A stretch of DNA of 64,000 bases from Phanerochaete sordida. Its lineage: Eukaryota > Basidiomycota > Agaricomycetes > Polyporales > Phanerochaetaceae. The stretch covers positions 124,001 to 188,000 of the forward strand of contig BPQB01000064.1 of NCBI GenBank assembly GCA_019973155.2, written 5' to 3'. A program made the position numbers and the translations under genes. Numbering within the stretch: position 1 is the stretch's first letter; each line of letters begins with the position of its first letter. Under the pieces are notes generated by a model, which worked only from the letters and a program-made list of their open reading frames with translations, was not told the DNA's origin and searched no databases. Of this stretch, positions 1-12,269 are shown piece by piece.

Positions 1-170
1 ACTTCAGTTGGGCAGTTTAAAACGCTGCGATAGTCAATCGCGTGCGGTTCAAACGCCCTCGGCGCAGGCGCTTAAGAGAAAGCGCCCCGCAAAAGAAATG
101 TTTCCAGTAAGAGTCGAACCCGCGACCTCACGTAACTCAAGGTGTCCGCTAACCACTACGCTAACGGGGC
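1..170 (-). repeat. tRNA-headed SINE-like element, left copy
   Basis: Read on the minus strand, the head (170 down to about 101) carries a Pol III A box (TAGCGTAGTGG) and a B box (GGTTCGACTC) at the spacing of a tRNA gene. The 3' half cannot fold a tRNA acceptor stem, so this is not a functional tRNA. After a short T run near 92-95 comes a body (about 85 down to 1) that recurs almost unchanged at 899-962. The head/body structure is that of a tRNA-derived SINE. The element runs off or ends at the window edge. Confidence 0.5.
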
Positions 171-811
171 ATGATATTGCAGCGTTGCCAATGAGATATA
201 TCGTCATGTATTATGCCCCAGAAAGACAAAGGATAGTGGATTACAACAGGCACACTGCGCTATATAGCATCAAAATGCTAATTAATGGGCACCGCAGCGT
301 GTCCGAGGACGCTATAGAGACCTACGCGAAGAGTGGCAGCGGTCAAGGGTACACCGGGTCCGCAGTGTCAGGGGTCTCTATGACGTCATGGAACAATTTC
401 ACGGTGCCATCGTTGAATGGTGCCGGCCGCCTACATTCGGCTCTCTCTTGCACGGTCACAGCTTCGCTGCGCTGCACAGGAGGAGCTGTGAGCTTTTAAT
501 CGTCCTATATATAGCAGAATAATTTAATTCCCTCAGAAAGATATCACAAAGGCGTGATTTCTCCTAATACATGCTTTCATTGGCCACTGCGCCGCTTTCT
601 ACCGCTATTCCCGGCCACGAAACCGTACAGTAAAATGTACATACTAATATAGCTACTATATTACTATCTTTTGGCTTGTGTGGTGTACTAATACCCCCAC
701 TGTTCTTGTTGCAGCCTCTCTGAGGCTTGACTTCTGCTTCGGGAATGCGCGGTGAAGTCAGTTTACATTAGTAAACGGGTACGTCATGACTGATAGAACC
801 GGCTGCCACCA
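171..811. other. spacer between the two SINE-like copies
   Basis: An AT-richer stretch with no ORF, splice pattern or repeat that I could support. It separates two SINE-like copies that point away from each other. Confidence 0.4.
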
Positions 812-965
812 TAAGGACAGGTTGCTCAGTGGTATGCGCAGCTTTACGGCCGAAACGGTGAGTTCGATCCCGGCCAAAGCCATTTTTTAATTACTCACGG
901 CGCTTAAGGGCATTTGAACCGCACGCGATTGACTATCGCGTCGTTTTAAACCGCCCAACTTCGAC
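812..965 (+). repeat. tRNA-headed SINE-like element, right copy
   Basis: The A box (TTGCTCAGTGG, 822-832) and B box (GTTCGATCC, 862-870) lie in a tRNA-like head that ends in CCA and is followed by six T (883-888), a Pol III terminator-like run. The body at 899-962 matches the body of the left copy in opposite orientation. The head differs from that of the left copy, so the same body has been joined to two different tRNA-like heads. The body abuts the SDR relic that follows. Confidence 0.5.
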
Positions 966-1873
966 TCTTGGCCAGCAACCTTTGCCAGCTCAGCACGAAT
1001 GCCGCCAATACTGTCTTCTGGCTTGTGCGCGACGTCAAAACCTTGCATACCATGCCCGCCTTCAGGCAATGTTGCAGCAGCGTTCTCGTTCTCGAGGCCG
1101 ACGTGACGGCGCCCCGTCGCCGCCGAGGTCGCGAAGGCCACCGGCGGGACGCTCGACTGCCTCGCCAACCACGCGAGCTGTCTTCAAGAGGCCAGGAAGA
1201 CCGCCGTGAGTACAACACAACGAAGTAGTGAGTCTTCCGCATCTTTTCCCATTTTTCTTATCATGCGCGCCGTGGATCGCAATCTCAGCACTGAGAAACA
1301 CGAGGGCAACGCCCTCGTGCAGGACTTTGACGCCGTTCTCGGTGTGGACGTCCTCGGCGTCATCCACTCCACGAACGCGTTCCTCCCTCCCTCCGCGCCG
1401 CCTCCTCCGTGGCCGCCGCCGCCAAGAGCGCGAAGGGTATCGCGCTGAGCTCAGTCATCGGAGACACCGACCTCACGCACACTCTTCGCTTCAGGTTTGT
1501 GGGGCAGGCAGCGCACTGCGCGGGAAACTTGCTGTGAACATAGTCGTCGATAAGTACGCCGCGCGCTTTGCGGGCCATCCGCTCGTGCTCCTCGCGCTGA
1601 GCCTCAGGCTCGTCAACACCGCGACGCAACCACGTGCGTCAATCTACTTCGTTCTTGTGGCGCGAGGGCTTGCTGACGTAGTCGCAGCGACGCCCGAGTA
1701 ACGCGAGGCAGCCGCAGCGTTGGCAGAGGTGGGGAGCAAGTTATTCGGAGTAGGACGATAGGCCATTTACCCCGGAGCAGTCTGTCACGGCGATGCTCCC
1801 GGTTATCAGCTGCGTTGAGTGGAAGAATTGCGACGTGCTGATTTTGCACTGGGGAAACACGCAGTGGGTCTAG
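960..1873 (+). pseudogene. decayed short-chain dehydrogenase/reductase copy
   Basis: Fragments in several frames follow the order of the intact SDR at 8239-9243. They include NTVFWLVRD, VLEADVT, STEKHEG..FDAVLGVDVLGV, STNAFLPP, LSSVIGDTDLT, DKYAARFAGHPLVLLALS and a terminal HWGNTQWV followed by TAG. The Rossmann start (TGxxxGIG) is missing, frames shift repeatedly, and the YxxxK active-site segment is scrambled. It is a non-functional paralogous relic, with the SINE-like copy at its 5' edge. Confidence 0.75.
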
Positions 1874-1992
1874 ATAAAGACGGAGACTATGCGCAAACAG
1901 TCGAGCGGCTTCGCACCGTCGTGATGCGCTTGGCCATCGCCACAATGGGGACTCAGAATTTATGTAGCCATTACCTAGCTATGTACATACTA

Positions 1993-4697
1993 TCACATAG
2001 GTCTACGCTCGCTGTTCTGACCTCGGTGTTCGATTGTAGTATCATACCACATCTCCTGTGCCCTGGCATCGCGGATAATTTCGTGATGTAGACGCTCGCA
2101 GCTGCACTTCAGCTCTTCGAAACGTTGCGCCTCCTCTGGTGTCAATACAGGACTGCTGGAGATATACGTTTGGGTATATATCTCCTGTGTAATTTCCTGG
2201 GCATGTTTGTTGGGGTTGTGCAACATTTGCTCCACATACTTCCTGCAGAATTCAATTCTACATCGAACCTCGACCTCGCGGACTGGCGGACTTGCATTGT
2301 TCTGCATGATTATATTTTACTCATGTTAGGAATTGCAGCACCGGGAAAAGCTGTGGAACGTACGCTAAGAAGCTGGACGAAGCTCGTCTGCAGATCGGAG
2401 AGACATTTACGCATTATCTTCGGTCTGGTAGCAGAAAGAAGTCTGCAATAGTTCAACAGACCAGCGGATTGTATGAAAGCCATAATCTCCTTGGCAATCC
2501 CATCGGAGAATACACACGTCTTGATGTGCATCGGGAGCGCCAAAGCGATGTATGTTCCGAATTGACCCACAGGGGTATTGTCCCTAGTACGCCAAGCCGC
2601 AAGTATGTCAAGAGCGGTTTCGAGCTGAAATACGGCAAAAGATGCGGACACAAGGCCGGCGCGTGCAGCGTTCTCGCTGATGTGGTAGTGTTTGTTCGGG
2701 CAGCGGTTGGAATCGACTAGGAACTCCATGAACGAGACGTGAATCGGTAGGATGCTGCCGCATTCGCCGATGCGCATGACGGAGCTCAGCTCAGCAGTCA
2801 TCTGAGAGATGCTTGCTTCCGTCATGGGTTGGCTGGCGGGCGCCGCAGCCGTTCGGCTATGGATGTAATCGGTTGCTGCAAGATAGTTTCCAATGATCGC
2901 AAATGTCGCCGGAGGCCATCCATACTTTCCGCATGCGATGAACGTCAAGAAGCAGAGGAGATGAGTGTGGACGCCCGGGGAGGCGGTCAAGAGGGAAGGA
3001 GGATATGCGACAGTAAGAATCTGGAGGTATAGCGCGTCGATGTTCGAGAGGTGCGCTGTTGGGGATAGAACAAACTGGAAGCCTTCCACGGGCCTCGTGC
3101 GGTATGGCGGGCGGCTCAGAACAAGGAAGACGGTACGGGCATATATGAACAGATTGCCCGCACGATGCACCAGGTGATTTAGGTCCTCCGAGCCGTGTGG
3201 CGTGGCAGTGTAAGCCGCGTACTCTGGCAAACTCTCGATCTTCTCCATTAGATATTTCTTTATATCGCCTTCTGTATCTTCGATGACGCTCGATTCGCCT
3301 AGATCGCGGCGATGTACGACATCGGCAGCACTCGAAGAGAGGAGCGCTTCCCTGATGAGACTTTCCGGTCGTGATGCGACAAAGAGATGGAGCCAGCGCA
3401 CTGTACGCACTAATGACACTAGGCTCTTGAGGATATCGCAAAGGCTCTCCTGGTCTGTGCATTCATCGAGGCCGTCGATGACAATGACGATAGGGTGCAA
3501 GGGAAGATCTTTAACTCGCTCCAGCGGCTTCAGGAGGAGGGCGGTAACGGCGAACGACGACAACTGGGACTCGCCGTGGGGGAGGAAGTCTCGGATTGCC
3601 TCTATCATGTGCGGCAGAAGGGAAGGAACCCGCTCGGCGAGCTGTCGTGCAATGGTTGGGATGAGCATGCGATCGGACGAAAGATCCGGATCGCGGAGGT
3701 CGAAGAAGAAAGATGCCCCTAGGGCTGGAGTACCCGATGGTGGCGGAGTGCTGATGTCGTCGTTCGATTTGGTGTCTAGTAGTGCGCAGAGCCGATAGGC
3801 GATCGCGGACTTTCCCATGCCTGCGCCCCCGGTAACGACGTTGAGGCGTTTTGCAGTGGGGTCGCTGCCTTGGAACCGGGAAAGGAACTCGCTGAGGAGC
3901 GCGTCGCGGGTTCCTTCCATAAGCAAACTCTTCTCAATGTGGACGGAGCGATATCCGGCATCGGCACATTTCAGCTTGGCGAGAATGAGATGGCGCTTGA
4001 TATATTCTACGGCTTTGTCTACAGCGGCAAGCGCAAGAGTCTGCAGGTAACATGTTAAGCAAGAGTCAACGGGAAAGGATGTCATACCTGGAAGTGCTGG
4101 ACGGCCCTTGTTAAATCGGTTGTCATACCCTCCAAGATATCCTTGTTGTGAAGAGCAAAGATGAACGACACCATGGCGCGGTCTCCGCCTCTCAGCTCCG
4201 AAGTACGCTTTGAGAGGTCCTCGATTGCCCTATACAGACATCAGCGCGGATCATATGGCGGCTCAGGGTCACGCACTGTAATAGATTGCGCATGCCCCGC
4301 TGAAGCTCGGGCGAGTGCACAACTGTGCTGATTGCTTGGCTCTCGCTTGTATCATGCTCCCCTTCATGCTCGACAAACGAGCTGTCTACAGCTTTCTGAG
4401 CACCACTCAGGAGCGCACTGAGCACCCGGGCTTCTCTTTCGAAGTCTTGACGGGACTTCGAGTTTGTGCGAACAAGCTGCACGAGATGGGACACTGATAA
4501 ACCACAACATGCGAGCTGACGAAGAATATCTATGTAAATACCTTAATGCCGTCGAGTACGGCAGACAGCCCCTGTGGCACTAGTCCTACACCCGGATGAT
4601 TGACGAGCGCGAGCCCGTCCTTGAGAATATCCAACATGGGGCCGGCCACAGCCAACGCGGTGTCAATGGGCGAAGGCCTTTCGCGTGTAGAGCTCAT
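1993..4697 (-). CDS. NACHT-domain NLR-like protein, group I (I-1)
   Basis: Five exons on the minus strand (4697-4542, 4476-4277, 4229-4088, 4040-2364, 2301-1993), all introns GT..AG and 47-65 nt, give 827 aa. The N-terminal about 166 aa are helical (PGVGLVPQGLSAVLDGIK, then heptad-like helices) and resemble the HeLo/MLKL-type bundle often found on fungal NLRs; this is inference. NACHT: Walker A GGAGMGKS (about 237-244), Walker B IVIVIDGLDEC (about 350-360), then HLFVASRPE. No WD40, ankyrin or TPR repeats follow. The last exon encodes about 102 aa with a CSCERLHHEIIRD motif and WYDT. The start was chosen because it matches paralogue I-2 in exon phase and length. Family role: STAND NTPase switch in fungal self/non-self recognition or cell death. 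The ligand is unknown. Confidence 0.88.
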
Positions 4698-6780
4698 GTC
4701 GGTCGATTACGCAGTTGGCGAGAGGATCACGATGAGAGAGGATAGTCAACGGAGCCGCACAGTGTATCGCCTTGCAGGCCGGTGTAAGCTCTCCGCCTCA
4801 AGCGCTCCACAGATAAGGTCGAGCCTGGCACCGCGCGGCGTGCCTGCGAGGATCTTGCCCCTTTGGACGCGCACGAGGCTGACTCAGATGCCACGACAAA
4901 CCACGCACACAGCAGGCCGTGCGTAGGACGACTCGGCAGTGCCAACAGGATTCTGGGACGGAGCGTGTGTGCCAGGTCGTGTGTGGAGCGTTAGAGCAGC
5001 GTTCCTGCATCTGACGGGCCCTGCGCTCTCAAAGAAGCAAGGACATGCCCGCTGTATGCTGGTGACCGACAGCGGAGACCTGGCTGAAGCCCCTGAAGGG
5101 TCATGTACTCGTGGGTACATGTCACATCAATCGTCACCATGCGGAAGGTACAGAGGCATGGTGTATACATGGGATCCAATGACATCGCCTGACGCAGCAA
5201 AGGTAGCTAGAACTGGCGGAAGGTATAAAATACTGCTGTTCCTAGGACAATCCAGTCAATACAAGCGCGCACCACAGCCGAGGACGACGCACATATAGGC
5301 TTACCGAAGACTCAAACTCTTCCGCCGCCTGCTCCAGTCGTAGCCCTTCCGTCCATCCATCCTCATCCGCGACGAGGTCCGTCAGTCTAGCCGCGCTGCG
5401 GCCGCAAGCCCACTCTGACTTCCGCCGATGATGAGCCCATACACTCTCTTGCAGAGGAGCGCGTGAGCGGACCTCTGGCCGCGAGCAGGTCTGAGGTTGC
5501 AAGGTGGCTCCAGGGGCTATGGTCGTGTCCAGGTATTGAGCGCGCAGTCCACGAGGCGCGCGTCGCCGCGGCTAAACGCGACGTTTTCCTTGAGCGGGAA
5601 TGCGACGACGATTCAGTCGGTCGGTCCACGCCTATTGCGCTTTCTGAGGTGGCTGCTTCAGGATCGGGCGTCGCGACGAACATCGAGATCGGAGAGACCG
5701 TGCTGGAGGAAGTACGCAGACATACGCGAGAGTGATTGGTCAAACCGCGCTGGACATGTCGGAAGATGATTGGCGGGCTGCCAGAGCACGACCTTCCTCA
5801 CTGTCTCTGCGCAAGTGAGGCCGCGGCGCGACGGGTCCGCGTGAGTATCATCGTACAAGCATCGAGGCCTGGCGGGGACGGCACATCGCAAGGCACTGTG
5901 ACATACGGCGCCGTCCTGAGCTGGGCCTCGCATCGTCGTCCTCGATAAGGCGGCCGGCGCGAGCGCGAGCGCAGAATCATATAGTCGGTGTGCGCGCTAG
6001 CGAGGCGCCGTCGACAGCCTTCGGTGACGCCGACTCCTCGAGCTTGGGCGCACGCGCACGTAGGAGCCAGGTTCGGTGCAGCGTTGGCTCATGCTACGGC
6101 GGGAAACGCGGGGGCGATCGTCGCGGGCGAGGTTGGTACGCCCGGAGGGCGCGCGGGCATGCGGATCCGCAAACTTCGCTTGTGCTGACCTCCGCGAGCT
6201 GATTCGTGCGATGGTAGATCGGGCGAGCGACGGTCGAGTTTCAATCGAAGGCGTTCGTCTGGGATGGGATGGCAGCTCGGTGTTCGCGTCTGGCGTGTGC
6301 GGGGACGACGTCGGGGCCCGACAGAAAGTAACAGTGTGATTGGTATACTTGGAGCTCTGTGGGACTTGACATACCCGCGATGCTGATGACATGACGTCTT
6401 TGTTGGGATGGAGGCGAACGTAGGGTTGAAACATGACGATGCATGCGAAGTGGGCCTGGGAGATGGTTTGTGGTTTGGGGGTTTGGGAAGACGACGCCGG
6501 CGCCGAGGGACTTCCTGCGCGTCGTCGTAAAATACGCGTGCGTGCTTCCCAAGGGTGAATTACGGGTTCATCGACCAGCGGAACGTGCGTCATACTGAGA
6601 GCGACGACGCCAGCATGGGCATACGCGGTCGTGGAAGCAAAGCCTCTTGCCAGCGGTGTGGGGTACGTCGTGAGCCTGGCGCGGGGTGGTGGGGCCAGGC
6701 CGGCCAGGCGCTAAAAATTCGCTCGCTGAGAGGGGTCGGTGTGAAGGTCATGCATTTCATGGGCAGGAACCTCCGCGCTG
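4698..6780. other. intergenic region without a supported gene
   Basis: Several GC-rich open frames occur on both strands, but none has a start, splice pattern or family motif that I trust. A stretch near 5460-5730 has weak resemblance to relic sequence elsewhere in the window, mainly in composition. I take the region as decayed DNA plus the promoter of the NACHT gene to its left. Confidence 0.4.
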
Positions 6781-6784
6781 ATGA

Positions 6785-7390
6785 ACACGAAGTCAGACGG
6801 TGTCGGCAATGTATATGCCAGCGGACGCACGATGTAGCGGCCTAGGCCGCAACATATCCGCCCTATCCCAGATCTCAGCTGCTTCTTACATCAGAAGCGC
6901 TAGCTTCCGTTCGCTGAAGAGCCGTTTACAAGTCAGGTCAAGTCACAGTGAAGATATGTGCGACGCACCTGGCCCGGGCGATAGTGCGCACGAAGGCAGT
7001 CAGGCGTTCGCCGCTGCAGTTGGCGCTCAAGCGCTCTCAAATACAGTACGCTGGCGCTGGGAGTCGCGGAGTGGAAGGAACTAAGGAAAGCAAGCAGCGA
7101 AAAAGGGCCATGGTCGGACGCAATAAGGCTGTGTAGCTGCTTGGCGCCTGTCGTCGGCGGCTTTACGCCACGAAGACGACGGCGCATCAGGCGCATCACG
7201 TCAAAGAGAAGCCCCGCCTGTTCCCTTTCTAGTACTTGCCCACGTCCACCTTCCTTCACGCAGGCTTGAAATCTAGCCCACCACTTCGAAGCTAGTATGC
7301 TCCATCGATCGGCGACGCCCGGAAGGGCGATCGACGACAAGCGCCCAGCGAAGGGCGGGCTCGGGGTTGGCTCGGGGCGTTCCGCTCAGC
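6785..7390 (+). repeat. dispersed repeat, R3+R1 composite copy
   Basis: The segment shares its order of landmarks with 30925-31515: AAGTCAGAC..GATGTATATGC, then GGCAGTCAGGCGTTCGCC, then CGGCTTTACGCCACGA, GGCGCATCAGGCGCATCAC and AAGCGCCCAGCGAAGGGC. No coding potential is consistent between copies. The R1 part (from about 7141) recurs at least eight times in the window, so this is an interspersed noncoding element. Its class (SINE, solo LTR, MITE) is not decided by the sequence. Confidence 0.6.
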
Positions 7391-8153
7391 GGCGGGGCAA
7401 TCTCCTGAGCCCACTGCTCATGCATGCAGCACTGCCGAAAACGCTGGACCGGCCCCGCGATTTGTGCGGAAAGTCATGTCCTCCGTACGCTCTGCGCACT
7501 TTCGCATTCCCCGTACGTCCGCTATGCTCTTCCGATATCGGTGAAAAACGCCGAGCCTTGCTAGTGGGTACCGGTGAGTGCCTCTGCTGTCCACGACTCT
7601 CGCGGCGTTACAGTATAGCCTCGCACATACCGCTGACCTGATGTGTAGGTTGAGTATGCTAAGAGGGCCGGCCCCGGGCTTGTCCGCGTGGATTGACAGC
7701 CTTCTCGCGTTATGACGAGCCAGCTGCTGGACCTCTTCAAAGTCAAAGGTGAGCAACTTAGATCAATTACAGACAGACAGGCTCCCATTCTGCTAACGGT
7801 CTTGACGGACTTCGGTGGCATAGTCTTTCGGAAGAAGCCACAGTACTTCCTCCGAATTGCTCCCGGGCAGGGTATCCTAAGCCGACACCTGAGCCCATGC
7901 GAGCTTGACCACGGCTTCACACAGTGCACAAGGAGCAGATCAAGGCATGCAATACGCTACCGGTGTTGAAGTCCGAGGTCGTCACCTCCATTTCGTCTTC
8001 TGTGGCGCATTCGACCAATTGCTGCGCGCACATCCCGAGTGGATGCTCAGTCAGCAACGTGCTTGGTCAGCTCTCCCGCTACAAGCTGCAGAACGCGTGC
8101 GCAGCATCGTCGACGCGCACAAGCGTGTTGATATAGACGAGGAGTGCGAGAGG
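7391..8153. other. intergenic region upstream of the SDR gene
   Basis: No gene is supported here. The region probably holds the upstream control DNA of the SDR gene, whose TATA box ends it. Confidence 0.35.
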
Positions 8154-8160
8154 TATAAAA
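8154..8160 (+). promoter_or_regulatory. TATA box of the SDR gene
   Basis: TATAAAA lies 79 bp upstream of the SDR start codon in an otherwise GC-rich flank. Position and sequence fit a fungal core promoter element. Confidence 0.55.
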
Positions 8161-8238
8161 ACTGGAGCTCGACGGCATCGACCAGACAGCTTACTGCCTT
8201 GCTCTGTGCCCCGCCTCACAGACACTCTCCCACCAGAA

Positions 8239-9243
8239 ATGCCTTCCTACGTCGTCACCGGCGCGAGCCGCGGCATCGGCGTACGTCCGCCCTCCCTCCC
8301 CTGCAAAAACCGCATCTGACCGCACCTACAGCTCCAGTTCGTACGCCAACTCAGCGCCGACCCGTCCAACACCGTATTCGGGCTCGTGCGCAACAAAGGC
8401 ACCTCTCAACGCCTGCTCGCCCTCGCACACGCGCGCAGCAACGTCCACGTCCTCGAGGCCGACGTCACCGACGCCGCGCGCCTGCGCGCCGCCGCCGCGG
8501 AGGTCGCGAAGCTTACAGACGGGACGCTCGACTGCCTCGTGAACAACGCGGCGTACGTCCAGGAGACACGCAGGGCCTATGATCTGACGACCTAGTACGC
8601 TTTCCTTTCTTCTGGCCCCGCGCGTCGCTAACGGCCCCAGCTCCGAGAAAGACGAAGACGACCTCCTCGCGGCAGACTTTGACGCCGCCTTCCGCGTGAA
8701 CGTTCTCGGCGTCGCCTACGCCACGAACGCGTTCCTCCCGCCCCTGCGCGCCGCCGCCTCCCCTTTCACCTCCACCACCTCCGCCAGTACCGCGGCGAAC
8801 CCCGCGAAGGTCATCACCCTCAGCTCGGGCATCGGCGACGTGGACCTCACGCGCGCGCTGCGCTTCGCGGGGCAGGCGGCGTACTGCGCGAGCAAGGCCG
8901 CCGTGAACATGCTCGTCGCGAAGTACGCTGCGCGCTTCGCCGAGGAGCCGCTTGTGTTTCTCGCGCTCAGCCCGGGGCTCGTCGACACCTCCACACGAGC
9001 GCGTGAGTCTGTCCTTTTGTTGTCGGGGTGGGTGAGGGCTGATGGGGCGGGGCAGCGACGCCGGAGGAGCTCGAATTTGCCGTCGAGTTTATCGAGCGGG
9101 GCAAGGAGGTGTACCCCGAGTGGGACGGGAGGCCGATTTCGCCAGAGGTGTCTGTGAGGGCGATGCTCGAGGTTATTGGGAAGGTTGGGAGGGAGGACTC
9201 GGGCGCGTTTGTGTCGCACTGGGGCAACAAGCAGTGGGTGTAG
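8239..9243 (+). CDS. short-chain dehydrogenase/reductase (classical SDR, C-factor-like)
   Basis: Four exons (8239-8280, 8332-8594, 8641-9002, 9056-9243) with 46-53 nt introns give 284 aa. This is an NAD(P)H-dependent oxidoreductase with a Rossmann fold. Visible motifs are the cofactor loop TGASRGIG (7-14), LEADVTD, NNAA (85-88), the catalytic Ser in LSSGIGD (about 163-164) and YCASK (Tyr183, Lys187). Length and motif order are those of a complete classical SDR, close in pattern to C-factor/sniffer-type enzymes; the substrate cannot be inferred. The start gives the cofactor loop at the usual N-terminal position and has a TATA box upstream. It runs convergently to FMO1. It is the only intact member of at least four SDR copies in the window. 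Confidence 0.92.
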
Positions 9244-9716
9244 ATGCGGGAGGAGGAAACCGAGGATATGAATTATAAGTGTCGTCAGGCAAAGCGTTGT
9301 ACGTACGTCGGACGAAAGCAAAATCACGCGTCCCTGTATAATGAATTATGCGTCTGTCTAGATAACTACACTATCTACATTCCGACCACACCAAGCCCAA
9401 TTTCTGTGATTCCCTGCATTCGTGTCCCACCAGATATGCCCAGACTCCTACACTCGACCCTCGGGGTCAGCCTAATCTCGGCGAGCATCCCGAGGACCCA
9501 CATAACCTACTACTCAACTATTCAGAAAGCCTGGTTTTGCTCATGTACCTACGCATTGTGATCAGCGGCCTTGACCAGTGCCGGTGTATATCAACAACAC
9601 AAGTAGTATTTCACATTTCTCCTCTATTTGAATGTAAACCACGTCTACACACGTAGCGCGCTGTACCTCCAAAATCACACTTCCGTGTATACCCAAACTC
9701 GTCTCGACTATGCGAT
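9244..9716. other. spacer between convergent SDR and FMO1 genes
   Basis: An AT-richer stretch that should hold the 3' UTRs and transcription end sites of two converging genes. No ORF or repeat is supported. Confidence 0.5.
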
Positions 9717-12223
9717 TTATTCTGAGCTCTGCGGTGTATAACGCGGGCCAAAGATACCTTCTTGCTTCGCTTTGATCTCTACCAGAATTGTACAACGTAA
9801 GCTATGAGAACGGTCAATCGTATGTACAGCTACCACTCACGTAGTGCGATCAGCTTCCCATAAAAGCGAGCGGACGCAAAGTTTCCTACGTAAGACGTCA
9901 TGACCGCTTCTAATTCGACGCAAAGAGGAGGACATACCAAGCATCAGCCACATGTTGTTGAGGCCATCGACCTCGTGCCAAGACCCGCGCAGCTCGCCTT
10001 CCGCGTTGAGGCCCGCTGTACCTGGGACAAGCGCTCCTGCGTCTGGGCCGAGCAGCTTGCGGGCGGGTGTGCGCTCGCCATCGAGCCTGTGCAGTGGACG
10101 TCCCGTCAGCGTCGCAGTTCAACGGCAGCAGCGCAGGGCGCACCCTGTTGCGACGACAATGACGTCTGCGGACAGCTCCGTGCCGTCTGCGAGTGCGACG
10201 CCCGTCGGCGTGATTTTGGCGACCCCCGAACCGGACTTGACCTTGATCTTGCCGTCGATGATCTTCTGGCACGCGCCGTTGTCTGCAGCAAAGCACACTA
10301 GTATCGGGAGAGGACAAATGAAAGCGCTGCAAAACATACCGATATACACCCCGCCGCCGGTCTCGAAGATAAGACGGAAGGGCCCACGGTCGTCCTCGGC
10401 ACCGTTTCTGATGCGATAGCCGGTTCGCGTGAGGTTCTCCAGCAGTTCACTGACGAAAGTGACACCGGTCAGTGACCACGTTTATCTGCCACCCTCAATG
10501 CTCTTACCGGTCCCTTGCGTGGAGTGCCGCGGCAAGGCGGGCGTGCATCGGGAACTGAATCTTTAGCGACATTGCAAATCTGTCCAGTTCGACCTCATCT
10601 AGCGGCCGGTTCTCCCACTCAGACGCTAATTGCGGATGAGGATGGCAGAAGTGCGCGGATGAGAGGTGACGACTGACCTGGGTTGATGGTGCGGACGGCT
10701 GAGTTTGAGATGATGTATGTTGCGCTGCGCTGGATCATCGTGACATCGCCTGAGAGAGATTGATCAGACAGAGAATGGGGTAAACGAGAGCGGAGCGCGC
10801 ACCGATGCCGTGGTTGACGCAGTCCGACGCGATGTCGTGAGCTGAGCCATGCATATGAGCGTACTAAATCAGAGTCGACACGGGGCTGGTTGGCTCACCT
10901 GACGCGCACGCTCCGATAATGACGACCTTCTTAGCGTCGAGGTTCTTCGCGGACCTGTATTGGGTTGAGTCAATGAGTTTGCCCTGGAACTCTTCCTGAA
11001 CGACACAGCGTGAGCGAGCTCATAGCATGCAGATCCCAAGGGGACACACTTGGCCAGGGAATGTGACGGTCCTGAAAGTGAAGCCCTGGGCGAGGATGAG
11101 ATTATTGACGCGCAGAGTGCGCTCCGTCCCATCGGCGCGGCGGACGCGTACGTCCCACTTCTTCGTCTGTTCGTTGCGCACGGCACTGAGGGCCTCGGTG
11201 GATGTCCAGACGTTCAGGTCCAGCGCGTCGACGTAGAACTCGAGCCAATTGGCTGTCTACGGGGGTTCAGCTTGATTGCCTGGGAGTCAGGGAATACAGC
11301 GCACCTTGCGAGCGGGTGAGAAAACAGGCCAGGAAGCAGGAAAGCTGGCAGATTAATCAGCATCAAGAGGACACAACATTGTGGCATCTCATACCGAAGG
11401 TAAGGCATGTGGTTGCTCCCTGAGAGTCTCGATGAGCAGCTGCTCGATTTAGGGAAGCAAATAACTCACAGATGGGGTCGTGAAGCGTCAAAGCATCGTA
11501 TCGGTTCCTCCAGTTATCGCCCACGCGCTCGCTCTTTTCGACCAAAAGGCAGCTGACGCCGAGATGCTTGAGGTACGCCGCGATGGCGAGCCCACCATGG
11601 CCCGCGCCGACGATGAGGACCTCGGGGTCCTCGTCCGCAAACTCACGTTCCACCGCGCGCCGCGCCTCCCAGTCGCCGTGCGCTGCGCGGAAGTCGCGGC
11701 GCTCGCCGCGGAGCCCGGGGTGGTCCCTGAGCCCGTCGAGCTGCGTCGAGACCGCGAACGCGCGCCACGCGCCGTCGGGGCCGTACACGAGGCGCGCGGT
11801 GCCCCTGCCCGTCGCGGCCGTCGTGCCGAACGCGAAGCGCACGAGCACCCACGCGAGGTCCGGGAAGAGCGGCTGGTAGACCGCGCGCTCGAGCGTGAGG
11901 TCGCAGAGCCCGCTGGTGGGAAGGCAGTCGCGGAGGAAGGCCGTCACCGCCGCGGCCCCCGCGAAGCTGCGCAGGTCCCACGTCAGCGCGAACAGGTCGC
12001 GCCACCACCCGGCGGGGTGCAGCAGCGACGCGACGAGCGCGGGTGCGTCGTGGAGCTCGACGTGCTTGGCGAAGGACGCGACCCAGTCGCGCGCGATAGC
12101 CTGCGCGTCCAGATTATCAGGGGGCGTCGCGCCGAGGTTGACGAAGGTGGGGAGGACGCGAGCGAAGTACTCGTCGTCAAAACCGAGAGAAGGCGCCTCG
12201 TTCTGTCCTTTGTCGCCAGCCAT
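9717..12223 (-). CDS. flavin-containing monooxygenase with N-terminal NTF2-like domain (FMO1)
   Basis: Thirteen exons on the minus strand join in frame to 618 aa: 12223-11470, 11419-11395, 11344-11305, 11256-11050, 10995-10899, 10841-10803, 10749-10678, 10625-10508, 10449-10340, 10282-10144, 10086-9938, 9885-9841, 9778-9717. Residues 15-165 look like an NTF2/SnoaL-type domain. Then come the FAD loop GAGHGG (206-211), NHMPYL, and an NADPH loop GACASAHD (about 370). The family signature FxGxxxHxxxY reads FQGKLIDSTQY, with Asp in place of His. Enzymes of this type oxygenate N or S centres or make esters from ketones; the substrate is unknown. Exon structure equals that of FMO2, and the promoter flank is also shared. 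Start: the ATG in ACCATGG context, 40 bp below a TATA box. Confidence 0.9.
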
Positions 12224-12262
12224 GGTGTCTCGCACTGCAGTGATCGTCGCCGCTTGCGCTGG

Positions 12263-12269
12263 CTTTATA
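12263..12269 (-). promoter_or_regulatory. TATA box of FMO1
   Basis: TATAAAG on the minus strand, 40 bp upstream of the FMO1 start codon. The aligned position in FMO2 reads CATAAAG. Confidence 0.55.

Noticed and set aside
101..170. Functional tRNA gene on the minus strand
   Set aside because: Promoter boxes are good, but acceptor and T stems do not pair; better explained as a SINE head.
10100..10150. Premature stop in FMO1 after VVATGCALRCCR
   Set aside because: A 57 nt intron with a GTGCGC donor removes the stop, and FMO2 has the same intron.
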